From: Cytidiella melzeri
Taxonomy: Eukaryota; Basidiomycota; Agaricomycetes; Polyporales; Irpicaceae
DNA: 64,000 nucleotides
Assembly (NCBI GenBank): GCA_022592445.1
Contig: JABYQR010000062.1
Span: 62,001-126,000 of the forward strand
Reading direction: 5' to 3'
Each line of letters opens with the position of its first letter. Positions within the stretch are counted from its first letter, which is position 1. The position numbers and the translations under genes were made by a program. Below, piece by piece: positions 23,885 to 34,658 of the stretch. The notes beneath the pieces are model-generated. The model searched no databases. It was not told the DNA's origin and saw nothing but the letters and a program-made list of their open reading frames with translations.

Positions 23885-25249
23885 TTACTCGCTATTTCTA
23901 GCTACCATCCTGTCCAACATCTGGAGAAGCTCATTCTCCTCAGTTGGCTGCTCGACGATCTGTCCTTCCTCAGCTGGCTGTGACCAGTCTCGAATTTGGT
24001 CCTTGACCTCTTCGGACATTGTGGTCCAGTCGTCGTTCTGCTTGAGGCGCCAGGCAATGATTTGAACGAGCTTTCGCTCGCTGAACTTGTCGTTGCCTTG
24101 GACGACCTGCATAGCAGTGTGGAAGTCATCGTGTCGGAGCTGGAATGGCTCCCGTTCCCCATCCGTGCGATACCAGACAAAACCGTGTCGCATCATAATC
24201 GCAACACGAGCTGATGCTGCAATGAATTTGTACGACTCGATTTGTTCTTCTTCAAGCGCAAAGAACAGGCGACAGCCTCCTCCTTCGATGTTCGACTTGA
24301 GCACCACACCATTGTCCGTGATGAAAGACATTGCATCCATGATGTGTGGCTCGGCGTCGGTGAACTTGCCATCCCAGATCTTGTCGGCGACGTCCTGTGC
24401 GTTTTGCAACGCAGTCCCGGTCAATTCGTCCCACTCGAAGCAGTATGAGCTCGCATCATGAAGCTCAGTGGTTGGAGCGACAGGGCGCTCTTCCCCAAAG
24501 AACTCCTCAATGGTTTCGACGGGCTCGTTGACGGTGGTGGTGTTCGAGGTGACTGGTGACGGCGGAACCATAGGGACATCTTGTTCGACGTTAGCGGGTA
24601 CGGCAGGAGTGCGTGGGCGAGGTGGTTGACGAGGAAGTGGAGACCGGCTCCGTTCGCTGCGACGGGCGGCACGGGCTTGCTCCAGTTCAAATTGAACTCG
24701 TCCGCGGTGGTTTGTGCGGAAACCTCGTCCACGAGGTGCAGTCGGCTGTCTTTGGGGCTGAGAGGTGGTGCGGCGGCGTTGCTGCTCGTCGTAGAGCTCG
24801 GCGAGTCGAGGAGTATTGTCCCCCCTTTGACGCATGTCTGCGTGAACGGAGGTGCGGATGTTGTTGATTATACGGTTCACCGCTTCCTGTGGACGCGGAC
24901 GGGGGCGAAGGGATTCGCGGTCGAAGGTGGCAGGAGGGGCGCGACGATTGTTAGACCGTGCGCTTTGCGAATTTCCCCCCTCTCGATCGGCGCGGCGAGC
25001 TTCTCTAGCCTCGGTATTCCATTGATGGTTCGGGATGGTACTGAGAAAGAATGTATGATGGTGATGGTCCGTTGTAGATTCTACACGATCGTAATCGAAC
25101 CTTAGCTGGTTCGGTTCGATTTGTTGAATTTGCAGAGTGTTACCTCCGGCCAGGCGAACTCGCTCAGTACGTCTTTCCAAAAACTGTTCCCAGTTCCTGG
25201 AACGCTGTTCAGCCCTTTCGAAGATAGCATTGGTACGGCGGGCGGGCAT
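23885..25249 (-). CDS. Extra 454-residue ORF upstream of gag in copia A
   Basis: I do not recognise the family. The ORF is uninterrupted, sense to the element, and lies between the 5' LTR leader and gag. It has a basic start (MPARRTNAIFERAEQRSRN), a long Arg/Pro-rich disordered part (about residues 70-225, with RSERSRSPLPRQPPRPRTP), and a folded-looking C-terminal part from ~250 (SSYCFEWDELTGTALQNAQ, GGGCRLFFALEEEQIESYKF, GFVWYRTDGEREPFQLRHDD). No retroelement enzyme motif is visible. It could be an accessory protein of this lineage, a captured host ORF, or a relic of another element that inserted into the leader. That it stays open while gag-pol is broken is notable. Confidence 0.6.
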   Translation of the reverse strand: MPARRTNAIFERAEQRSRNWEQFLERRTERVRLAGGNTLQIQQIEPNQLRFDYDRVESTTDHHHHTFFLSTIPNHQWNTEAREARRADREGGNSQSARSNNRRAPPATFDRESLRPRPRPQEAVNRIINNIRTSVHADMRQRGDNTPRLAELYDEQQRRRTTSQPQRQPTAPRGRGFRTNHRGRVQFELEQARAARRSERSRSPLPRQPPRPRTPAVPANVEQDVPMVPPSPVTSNTTTVNEPVETIEEFFGEERPVAPTTELHDASSYCFEWDELTGTALQNAQDVADKIWDGKFTDAEPHIMDAMSFITDNGVVLKSNIEGGGCRLFFALEEEQIESYKFIAASARVAIMMRHGFVWYRTDGEREPFQLRHDDFHTAMQVVQGNDKFSERKLVQIIAWRLKQNDDWTTMSEEVKDQIRDWSQPAEEGQIVEQPTEENELLQMLDRMVARNSE

Positions 25250-26032
25250 GTTTAGAATTTGTGGGTGAAACGGAATGCGGGTCGAAGTGCTCGTCGGTTA
25301 TCGGTGTCGATCCAGAAAATAATTCTCGGAAGTGTGCGAGGAATTTCTGTGAAAGGAATAAACTGTGAGAAAAACTCTTGCACAAGAGATTCTTCACGAA
25401 AATTATCCCCAAATTCGACTTCAACCGAACGATAAGCAATGGTGAAACAAATAGAGCGGCGTAACTAATATGCGAATGTGCAGGAGACAAAATCTCCGTG
25501 AAACCAAAAGTAACAAAGTTCGACATAAGCCTCTACTAAATTCTACAAAAACGACGAATTGGGAATGCCAAGGGTGTTAACTGTGCGTCGTACACAGCTC
25601 CCTTTTAGTCCCCTGAGTCACGAGCTCAAGGTGACGCCTACTTTCCCTCCTTTCACCGCTTTTCACAGCCTCCCAATTGTCTAAGACAAAAGACCCTTTC
25701 GATCACCTCTGGACGCCACCTTATTGGGCTTTGTCCGAGTAGGTGCGTGATTCTGATAGTGAATCACAAGCCAAGAACACTTATGAGGTGTAGGCTACCG
25801 ATTGGATGTGACTGTGCGCGTGTTCCAGGGGTAAGAAAGCAGGGGCAATTCTGTAGAAAATAGTTATGGGAATAATGGGCGAGGAGAGGCGAGGCTTAGT
25901 CTACTACAACTGGGTCTTCTACTACAAAGTGGCCTACAATGTGTAGAAAGAAATGTTACTCACGAAGTAACAGTTGTGTAGTGTCGAGCTTGAGGATGGT
26001 TTCAGAGTAGAGGAGTGGTAAGAAGAGTTAGA

Positions 26033-26049
26033 AGCCGGGGCTCATAACC
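26033..26049 (-). other. Primer-binding site of copia A (half initiator tRNA-Met)
   Basis: The 17-nt minus-strand sequence GGTTATGAGCCCCGGCT is identical to the copia B site and abuts the 5' LTR. It is complementary to the initiator tRNA-Met anticodon stem-loop. Confidence 0.75.
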
Positions 26050-26573
26050 TGTTTGAAAGTTACGAGTGTAGGGGATGACTAGGAGAGTCAACTAACTCTG
26101 GGAGTAAGTGTCTTATTATTTCTCTGCTCTCTAGGAGCGGTATATATACATGTCTGTAACTAGATTACTAATGCTACAGTAATGTCATATGAGTAAGGAT
26201 TGGTAAGGATTGGTAATCCTATGAGTAATGATTGGTAATGCACAGTCCTGCTTGCTAATACTACTGAATAGAGAATGTAAGCGATGACTGAGCATCCTAC
26301 ATAACTGAATGGTGCTGACTGAGCCTTTAGTAAGCTCAATACATTTGGTACATGAAATATGAGTCATGCAGAAGCCTCATGGTACTTCTGCTATTCAGTC
26401 ATGGAAACTACTGGAACACGATGCCATATGGTGCAAGTATTGCATCATGTGTGATCATAAGGATGGTGGAATCACATGCTATGTACTATCTGATCTTATC
26501 TATCTACATATCTTAATCTACATTGTCCATAGATCTGATGTCCGATAATCAGCGATACAATCTCGCTTTGACA
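26050..26573 (-). repeat. 5' LTR of copia A
   Basis: 524-bp partner of 18088-18611. On the minus strand it starts TGTCAAAGCGAG and ends CTTTCAAACA next to the primer site. Confidence 0.93.
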
Positions 26574-26578
26574 CGTAT

Positions 26579-29411
26579 GTCGATGTGTTTCATACGCGTG
26601 TGACCGTGTGGATCGTGTGTGCAGGCCACAGTGCCGTTGTTGTTGCAGAAGAGTGAAGTGGCCTGTTGTTGTGGATATCCGAGTTCATCGAGCAGCTGCC
26701 TGATAAACATAATCTGGCAGGCAGCGTGCGTACACGCGAGGTACTCTGCTTCACACGAAGATAGGGCGACAACGGCTTGTTGTTTTGAACTCCAAGAGAT
26801 TGGCGAATTTCCCATCAGCATGATGTAACTGCTGATAGACTTTCTGTGTTCGCCTGAACCCCAGTCCGAATCTGTGAAGGCGCGGAAGATTGGGTAAGGG
26901 TGATCCAGATGACCTAGGACTATACCCGTTGATCTTGTTCCTTACAAGTACCGGAGAAGGTGTTTCGCAGCTGCCCAGTGCTTTTTGCCGTAGTTCGACA
27001 TGAACCTAGCAAGTTCGCGGACAGCAAAAGCTATGTCCGGACAACAAGTGGTAACCAGATACATCACCTTTCCGACTACCGCGCAGTAAGGGAATCCCCT
27101 TGCTCTCTCGCGTTCGTCCTCGGTTTTGGGACAGTCCTCGGAGGAAAGTGTAGCGTGAGGAGGTAAGGGAGTTAGCACAGCGTTACAGTGCTCCATGCCA
27201 AAAGTGCGTAATATGGACTCGATATACGAGTCTTGAGAGAGAACCAGCGTGCGTCGGTTTCGTGTTTGTGTCACCTTGCAACCTAGTAACCACTCAACGT
27301 CTCCGTTATTGATGATCTCAAAACACGAGTTGAGTTGTTTCGTGACGAGGTCGGATTCTGCTTTGGAAGTGGAAGCAAGTAGTATATCGTCCACGCTGGT
27401 AGCGGACATGGATCTTTGGTCTTTGTCAACACGTACGTGTACGCTTCAATCGGACTGACACCTTTTGAATCCCAGAGACGTGTATTTCTTGTTAAATTCC
27501 AGATACCATGTCCGGCCGGCTTGCTTAAGTCCATATAGTCCCTTGTGTAAACGCCAGTAACCGGACCCCGCAATCTCTGGACGTCGCATGTAGATCTCCT
27601 CGGTGAGTGGTCCATTGAGAAAGGCAGTTTTGATGTCGATATGTCGCAGTTCTAAATTCTGAAACGCTGCTAAGGCAAGTATGATTCAAATGGAGTCCCA
27701 CCTTGCGACAGGAGCAAATGTGTACGTGAAGTCCTGGCCTGGAATCTGAGTGTATCCCTTGGCAACTAGACGGGCCTTGAATCGTGAGATGTGTCCGTTC
27801 AAGTTGCGTTTGATGTGAAGGACCCACTTGCAGTCGACAGCCTTGCCTCCAGGAGGGATCGAGTCAATTTCATCGTATACGCCTTTTGCCTTCAGCGCTT
27901 CAAGTTCCTCGTAGATCGCAGCTAGCCATTCTGTCCAGTAGTTGCTGCTCTGCGCCTCCTTGATGGACTTTGGATCGGTGGCGTTGGGGTCGTCGATCGG
28001 ATTTGAAACCCCAAGGCATAAGGAATCGTACTCGGCGTCAGCATGCAAGAGAGTTGGTACAAGCTCTTCAACAGGTGATGTGTGTATGTTGAAAAAGAGT
28101 TCCTCTCCGCGAACGAGAACGGCATGTATCAGCGCGTTCTGTGTGTCCAACCCCCCCTCGTTCGAGGTGGTGGCATCGAAATCCAGGTACCTGTTTGGTA
28201 ATACAGGTACCCTTCGTTCACGTCGTTGCGCGAGCGGTTAATTATGCGGGTCCTTGTGTCTGTGTACACAATTTAGATGTGTTTCACATCATTGTCCAAG
28301 CGACTCACATAGTGACCATGTCGCTTTCCCGCTCAATACGAGTGTCCGGCTGCGTAGCAGCATACCTAATTTCGAGATAGAAATTAAGTCCCCACGCACT
28401 TCGTGCATGTCCAAGTCACTCACCAATTGGTGTCATGACTTTCCGACCCACGAGGGGTATACTCCGAAGGGCCAGGTACAGGAGAGTATAATGGGTTGTC
28501 GAGGAACCGCTCATCGACATCAGTGATGAGATCGGTCCATAGAGGTGAACATTGTATGGGTAATGGCGTAGTTGTCGGAATATTGTCGTGGAATGTGACG
28601 TCACGCCGTACTTGCACAGCATGAGCATGAGGAAACCAGATAAGATAACCGTTAGCGCCGGGTGCGTATCCAAGAAAACGGCCAGGTTCACCACGAGGTT
28701 GAAATTTAGGTAAGTCGTCCGAGTTTGTGCAACAAGCGGTGACATGAGTGCCGAAGATGTGAAGATATGATAGATCTGGTAAGTGCTTGAATACGAAAAA
28801 GAAGGGAGTGGTGAAAGGTGGAAGGGCAGCGTGTGGTACTCGGCACTTGAGATGAACGGCGCATAGGACGGCGAATGGCCAGAACCAATCTGACAGGTTT
28901 GCGTCCACTAACATTGCCCGAGCCATAGATGCAATAGTGAGATTTGCACGTTCTGCGACGCCGTTCTGTGGGGACACGTCGGGCACGATCTTCTCATAGA
29001 TAATTCCGAGTTGCTCGCAATAGGCACGAAATGCGCCCTCGACACATTCAGAGGCGTTATCGACTCGTATGATGGCAATTTTGAGATTCAGCAGACGTTC
29101 AAAAGCAGCTTGAAATTGTTTGAAACGAGCCAAGGCCTCGGATTTGTGTTTCAATAGGCTGACGTAGATCCATCGAGAAAAGCAGTCGATAAAGAGAACG
29201 AAGAATTTGAAACCGCCGTAACAGTTTGGTAATGGGCCGCAGATATCGGTATGAATTCGATAGAGAAGACGGTCGGCTCTGAGATCCGACTTGGCAGGAA
29301 ATGGAAGGCGTTTAATATTTGCACGAGCGCAGATTTGGCACGTCCGATGTGCCGAGGAGTCTATGGGTATTCCTTCAACTGCACGATGAAGCCCTTTTAC
29401 GCCTATGTGGC
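26579..29411 (-). pseudogene. Integrase-RT-RNase H region of copia B, frame-broken
   Basis: Integrase: IDCFSRWIYVSLLKHKSEALARF leads into DNASECVEGAF and PQNGVAERANLTIASMARAM (28420-29300). RT: WVLHIKRNLNGHISRFKARL and LVAKGYTQIPGQDF (27686-28150), with the catalytic box as ATSVDDILLAS (26942-27409). RNase H: WSSKQQAVVALSSCEAEY and HTRMKHIDIR (26579-26821). These lie in different frames, so frameshifts or stops occur near 28.15-28.4, 27.6-27.7, 27.4 and 26.9 kb. The frame is cut by copia A after HIDIR and resumes at 18082. Confidence 0.8.
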
Positions 29412-31196
29412 CTAGAAGGCGGTGTAAAAATCCCGTCCTTGTTCATTCGAAGAGGACGCAATGGTATTGACGCGAGTATCGGAGATGCGGTCCGCTAGAC
29501 TGAGCGAGTGATTTTGAGTAATGTTGTTCTCGGTCATAGTCGCGCGTATCGGCGTCATGTGGAGTATGTAGAGATTGTTCGGCAATAACCTTCCATCCAC
29601 AATTCCTTTTCCATTGAGAGTGAGTTGCACCGTTCCGTTTCCCGAATGGCACTCATTTCCTCGCCTCTCTAGACACCCTTGCGAGACGAGATTGAGACGT
29701 GCTGATGGAACATGTAGCACGTTTGATAATCTCAATGACGTGCTGACTCCGTCGTGTGTAGCACTGAAATAGATATCTCCAACTCCAATCGCTGATGTCG
29801 CGTGCGAACTTCCAAAACCTTTAACTTGGATGGGCGTGATTGGTTTGTAATTGGTGAAGAACGTTCGGTCGGCAAAGATGTGGCAATTTGCACCCAAGTT
29901 GTGATAACATTTGGCGTTCGTGATTTGACCTTTAAACGCAGCCCTGTTACAGGTGACGTGGTTGATCGGATCAGTGTATGTGTTGAGGGAAAAGAATTGA
30001 CCGTGCGACAAGGCGGCTATAACTGTATCATCGGGTTGAGCCGAGGGATGATCCGTACGTGAGTCACTCGACGCGACATTGGTGATATTGGCCGATGATG
30101 GTAACACATGATAATTGAGCTGTCTTTGACCTGTAGGAGGTGCCGATGCAGCTCCCTGAGAAGGATGTAAATGGATATCGCGGGGTCCTTTCCACCAGTA
30201 CGGATACTGGCCGCATTTTCCTCCGCCGTAAGCGAAACAATCTTGAATGAGATGCCCAATGGGCCGCAAACAATCAGGGTTGATGCATCGAATCTGATTC
30301 TTCTCACTGTGCAAATGTTTAGCGCGTTTCGTGGGAGGAGCCGACGTAGCGGTAATGATGGGAGCGGTGCTTGCAGCGCGTTTCTGCTGAATAGAATTTA
30401 CGCCACTGATTTGCGCGATGTACTCGGGTCCCTGTAAACCTTGCGCCCAGTCCTCTTCCTTAATGAGTTGAATGACAGCTGAAGACGACAGAGATTCTCC
30501 TTCTTTGTCAGCAATGACTAATTTCTCTCTGAGCGTTCGAGTGAATGCCCTCCACAAATCATCCAGCGGTAAGAGAATCACGAGTGTCTTCGCAAAGAAT
30601 ACGTCGGGCATGCAATCCTTATCTTGATTGATGAGGTCGATATACATGTTGCGGATCTTCTCCGTCCACTTGGATACAATCAGAGTGCTGGAACATTTGT
30701 ATCCCATGATTGCCTGATGGAGTGCTGCCGCCCTGAGACTGTTAACCGGCATATATTCGTCATGTAGAGCGTCCCATGCGTCCTTGGCAGTTTTACAGCT
30801 AGAAATGATGGGAATCTTGTGTGTCGGTATTGTCTTGTGTGTCGGTATTGCACGAACGAGTAAGGATAGGACAGATTTGTTTTTCTTCATCCACATGCTC
30901 GCTCTTCTTTCCGCTTCTTCAACTTCCAAACTGTTCCCCGCGAGAAGTCTAGTCGAGTTCCTGAGTGTCGGAACAATGGGTGGCTTAGATTCATCAGATT
31001 CTTTGTCGATGTATTTCCACAAGTCGAGATCTTCAAGAATGATCTCGGACTGCATGGCCCATTGTATGTAGTCGTTTGTTTCTCCGTCGTCATGAAGTTT
31101 CTCGAGTTTAGCTTTATGATCCTTTGACTTGGAATTCTCTGAGTCTGACATGTTGACAAGATAGGGGTTGAACTCGAGTAGATGGGTTTGATACAA
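29412..31196 (-). pseudogene. Gag-protease region of copia B
   Basis: A 594-codon frame begins MYQTHLLEFNP; a more likely start is MSDSENSKSKDHK at 31151. It has a UBN2/DUF4219-type gag (AWDALHDEYMP), a basic region and a CPDCLRPIGHLIQDCF-like Cys/His box. The protease motif reads NLGANCHIF where copia proteases have D(S/T)GA, so the catalytic Asp is missing. The frame stops at 29412 shortly before the integrase zinc-binding region. Confidence 0.75.
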
Positions 31197-31215
31197 TGGA
31201 TGTGCAACTACAGGG

Positions 31216-31232
31216 AGCCGGGGCTCATAACC
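31216..31232 (-). other. Primer-binding site of copia B (half initiator tRNA-Met)
   Basis: The minus strand reads GGTTATGAGCCCCGGCT directly after the LTR. Its complement contains GGGCTCATAACC, the anticodon stem-loop of eukaryotic initiator tRNA-Met with the CAT anticodon. This indicates a cleaved half-tRNA primer, as known for Drosophila copia and yeast Ty5, rather than a tRNA 3' end. Confidence 0.75.
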
Positions 31233-31444
31233 TGTTAATCAAGTGCTGGTACAGCGTGGTAGAGTCTATGAATTGATAGTACAAATACAAATACAACGGT
31301 ACACATACCTGGTACAGCGTGGTAGAGTCTAAGGCACGCTGTACCAAGTATTCGATCCTTTGAGTCCACTAGCGCTCACGCGCTCACAAGCGCTTCCCCG
31401 CCCTATTTCCTATTCCGTCTCATCGGGCGGGTCACCGTTTGACA
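31233..31444 (-). repeat. 5' LTR of copia B
   Basis: 212 bp direct repeat of 17713-17924, followed on the minus strand by the primer-binding site at 31232-31216. The target duplication CACAT lies immediately right of it. Confidence 0.9.
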
Positions 31445-31884
31445 CACATGGTGAGCTGTGACGAAACACATGTTGAGCTGTGTCGAAACGCAATGGAAAG
31501 CTGACTAGCGCTCACGCGCTCCGTATTTACACTTGTTTGTACGCTTATAGTAGTAGATAAAAACCTCACGTCTGCGATGCAATCCATACGTCTTTTACTC
31601 TCACTACTCGCCCCCAAAACATACACCTAACCCTACCAACCAACAACAGGTAAGCGTCCCTTTCCCCTGCCTCTGTCGGGCTAGTGTCGCGGTTGGCGAT
31701 ACTGGCTCGACAGAACCTGTTTCCACTCCTTCTGCGTTGCACAACTTATCGCGTGGATGGTGTTTTCCGAGTGGAAGGTGCGCACGACTGGAATGAGTTT
31801 TCTATCTCAGTACACACAGTCGACGCAACTACCCTTTCTTTGGCTTCAGTCTACAACGTGCACTGATCAAACTATGCTAGACGT

Positions 31885-33734
31885 TGTGACACTGAGTCAC
31901 GCTTCAAACTAAGAACAACCTTAAAGACAACACAACCAACCACGAAGTGGCAATAGAAGTGTAAAGGTGTGGAAGCGCGGAAGTGTTAAAGTAATGCGAG
32001 GTGGTCTAAGAGTCCTAGTTTTACCTGTGCTAAACGAGCGACAAGGTTTTTGTGATAATGTTTATATGAAGGGAGCTTGGCGGGCAACTACTGCGCGTAT
32101 CGCGGGAAAAAGGGGGCAAGTCGGCACGGTAAAAGCGAAGGAGTTATGGCGCGGCTCAAAGAGAACGCACGGGAGATGTCGCTACTTGTAGAAAAACGAC
32201 GCGCGGAGAGACGCAGAAGATAAACGCAGGTGCAATATGAATCTCGAACACAAAACGCGGTTGCTGGTGAAGATGAAGTAGTCGCTGTAAAACGCAGGCG
32301 CAGTGAAAGTGAACGCAGTAAGCTCGACGCAGTGAAGATGAAACGCAACGCAGTAACGCAGTAAAATAACGCAGTTAAAAACAAACGCAGGATAACGAAG
32401 CCGAAAGGAAACGTAAGAGAAAGATAAGCAAACGGCGCGCGAGTCGCAGTGGAAGACTTATGTGAGATCGCAGTCAATTGGACTCGACAGACTGCGCGCG
32501 AGGGCGGTAGTGTAGAACAACACCTCCCGAGCGGCGATGCGTGTTACAGGCGAAGGCGTGGCCAACGACGACGTTGGTTGAGCTGGTAAGATTGAACTGC
32601 ACTAGTTCGCACTCGTGATCCTCGCCTTCAAAGTCTGGAGACAGCCAGCAATCTGGGTGCGGCGCGCGCGGGCGATCGCAGTCGAGCGGGACGAAAGGTC
32701 CTGAACGTAGGGGAATTGGGTGATCGCTCTGAGTGTCGCAGTAAGAGCAGTTTTCAAGCGAGTCCACGACAGAGGCGACGGACGACGCTGGCGAGGGTGA
32801 TTTAGGAGTTGATCTCGCAGGGGAGACCGTAGGCGCTGCTGAGGGTTCTGGCGGCGGCGTGGGCGCGGGGATGATGGGGTAACGGCGTAGAACCTCGCGC
32901 GGGCGCGGGCGGTAAGGGCAGCGACCGTCGGGTAGGTGGGGAACAGTGGGACAGTAACGGCAGACTCGAGGCGGGTTGTCGTTGGTAGACGCAGCGGAGA
33001 TAAACGTGGAAAGGGGTCGCAGTGAGACAACGCAGAAGAAGCTACAGCTATGGGCGCAAAGAGACTCCCTCGACGCGAACGCAAAGTGTAAAATGAACTC
33101 TGGAAACTGGGGTGGGGATCGATTGCCCTTTTACGCAGTACAAACACCTTTATATATATCCTAAGGACCCTCTCCTAAACCTTTCCTTCTATGTCCTAAA
33201 CCCAAACGCGAGAGCGAGGAAACGGGGTGGCAGAATACTTCCGTCTGTGGAGGCAAAAATGCCCAGCGAGTCGACGCCCGGCGGGACACAGCGTTGGTCG
33301 ACACGGAGTAGCGGCGCGTGCACTTGCGCTGAAGAGGCGCCAACCGTTGCGAGCAGGTGATGAGGCGCCGTCCAAGAGTTGCACAGCGTGGCGTGATAGG
33401 AGCCTTCCTGAAACGGGGTTCGCGCGTCAAGTTTCTTCTACCGTTGGTCCGACCCGCGTCCGAAACTCTTGGTGGCTGGCCGGCCCATGCTCCGATGCAA
33501 AAAGGGGCGTGTCTGTGTGTCAGAGTTCGGTGCGATTCCTCGGCCTCGGATGTTTCCGACGCATTGCTCCTTGTCAAGTCCTCGGATCCTCGGCGGACTC
33601 CTCGTGACCTCGGCGAACTCCTCGTGCTCGTGACGCTGGGAAAGTGGAGGGACTTGCCGCGCAGGATGACGCGGGCCGCGCAAATGGCGGGCTGCTGCCG
33701 GTTCTCCGCGCCTAGCCGATTTCCGGGCGTATCA
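31885..33734 (-). mobile_element. L1: 1.85 kb TG...CA element (LTR-like)
   Basis: Begins TGTGACACTGAGTCACGC and ends GGGCGTATCA, flanked by ACGT on both sides (31881-31884 and 33735-33738). S1 has the single-copy equivalent GCGT at 1158-1161. It is colinear with L2 at 40568-42391. Minus-strand order is a TATA-like TAGGATATATATAAAGG near 33150-33166, a small ORF, then a block rich in AACGCAG motifs (32225-32400). In L1 the ORF start codon is ATC instead of ATG. A solo LTR of a long-LTR retroelement or a non-autonomous element with short imperfect inverted ends are the two options. Confidence 0.75.
32474..32985 (-). pseudogene. Degenerate L-element ORF in L1
   Basis: Homologue of the 175-residue L2 ORF: the frame reads NDNPPRVCRYCPTVPH, then DSLENCSYCDTQSDHPIPL and ECELVQFNLTSSTNVVVGHA, stopping at 32474. 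The initiating ATG of L2 is ATC here; an internal Met at 32767 leaves a 97-codon remnant. Confidence 0.6.
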
Positions 33735-34241
33735 ACGTGAATCAATAATCTAGTCTCCTAGTGCATTCCACGCATTCCAGGCTTCTGTCGACCTTGTTGC
33801 AGCCGTCTACGGTATTTGTACCGCTGTGGCACATCGCTCGACTCCCTCTCTTTCTCGGATGTGTTAGCCTTCGAAGTAAGCATGTTTGCTTGACGAGGTC
33901 TGAATAGAGCCTCTCGCCGAGACACGTCTGCCTCTCAACCACAGCGCCTTAGGGTCATTTTCACGCTTCAGGCTGGTCCGTGTGGGCTGCATGAAGGCAA
34001 ACAAGTGGCGCGACAATTATACGTTCTCAAATAAGACTCGGTACGCTCCTACACAGCACACAGAGTCTTACACAGTTGCTGACACTTCCCTGAGGTACAT
34101 GATTGCCGACGTACCAAACGCTCTCTTGATAAGTTAAACACTATTGCTTGTTCGTTTCTCACTAGCTGAACATTTATCATATGTCCTTGTCGTCTCCGGT
34201 GTTCCCTTAGCTTACATCTCTCCCCTTGATAAGCCCACAAA

Positions 34242-34658
34242 ATGTTGTACGCACGACAATTGACGATCTCGAATTATGGCAGCGCTCTGACTCTTGAAGA
34301 GCACAGAATCTTCATTGTCACGGTGGACGACAAGGCCACATTTGACGGGGAGCCAGGGCAAGAGGATCTAGACGTGCTTGTGATCGACGAGGGCAAGGAC
34401 GGTCTGCCTTGCGAGGAGTGTGTCACCAAGAGAGTATCAGCGACGCTTGGTCCTTGCGCCTGTCAAGCAGAGCTTCACGGCGAACGACACCTTCGTCTGT
34501 GGCTACGTGAGGTCCCAGGTGCAGTATACATCGCCACTGGATGTCCTGGTCCGACTATAGCACCGCCTCCTCAGTTTGCACCTCTCCCCCAGGCCTTGCA
34601 CATCAGCCGCCGTGTCCGGTCTACGGATGAACAGTTCATGATGGGTACGAGCACATGA
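34242..34658 (+). CDS. Hypothetical 138-residue ORF (S2 copy of the 1667-2080 ORF)
   Basis: Starts MLYARQLTISNYG and ends RSTDEQFMMGTST. It is open across its whole length, like the S1 copy. CEEC replaces CEKC, and a CAC appears where S1 has SAC. Function is unknown. It sits between L1 and M2 in S2. Confidence 0.3.
   Translation: MLYARQLTISNYGSALTLEEHRIFIVTVDDKATFDGEPGQEDLDVLVIDEGKDGLPCEECVTKRVSATLGPCACQAELHGERHLRLWLREVPGAVYIATGCPGPTIAPPPQFAPLPQALHISRRVRSTDEQFMMGTST

Larger units (their letters stand above)
18088..26573 (-). mobile_element. Ty1/copia element A nested in copia B
   Basis: Two 524-bp LTRs (18088-18611 and 26050-26573; TGTTTGAAAG...GCTTTGACA) differ at about six sites by eye. 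A 5-bp duplication CGTAT flanks them (18083-18087 and 26574-26578). On the minus strand a half-tRNA primer site follows the 5' LTR and AAGTGGGAG precedes the 3' LTR. At 8.49 kb it is long for copia: about 3 kb lies between the 5' LTR and gag and holds an extra 454-codon ORF. Pol has four frameshifts and one stop. Confidence 0.93.
17713..31444 (-). mobile_element. Ty1/copia element B (host of nested copia A)
   Basis: Two 212-bp direct LTRs (TGTTAATCAAG...CCGTTTGACA) at 17713-17924 and 31233-31444 are flanked by a 5-bp duplication CACAT (17708-17712 and 31445-31449). On the minus strand a primer site follows the 5' LTR and a purine tract AAGGGGGGG precedes the 3' LTR. Without the nested element the length is about 5.24 kb. 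Coding order is gag, protease, integrase, RT, RNase H, as in copia. It is inactive: several frame breaks in pol plus the copia A insertion. The LTRs look almost identical by eye, so insertion was recent. Confidence 0.9.
17661..31648. repeat. Possible solo LTR or minisatellite split by copia B
   Basis: On both sides of copia B lie imperfect ~23-25 bp repeats of the form TGTTGAGCTGTGTCGAAAC (17661-17712 and 31440-31495). Rejoined, the host sequence starts TGTTGAGC at 17661 and runs to CAACAACA at 31648, with inverted TGTTG/CAACA ends, about 250 bp. That suggests a solo LTR of a third family, but no target duplication was found around it. Confidence 0.35.

Noticed and set aside
24581..25105. 174-codon plus ORF opposite the extra copia A ORF
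   Set aside because: Antisense shadow; Arg-rich codons on minus create open frames on plus.
18404..26548. Two identical-looking 60-codon ORFs at 18404 and 26366
   Set aside because: Both lie within the LTRs of copia A; the similarity is LTR identity, not a gene pair.
32602..33147. 181-codon Arg-rich minus ORF in L1
   Set aside because: Out-of-frame shadow of the degenerate L ORF; the equivalent frame in L2 is less conserved than the CSYCDTQSDH frame.
33161..33745. Minus ORFs near the right part of L1 and L2 (33161-33745 and 41872-42760)
   Set aside because: They run from L-element sequence across the insertion junction; in L2 the real coding part is only the DUF6532 exon beyond 42395.
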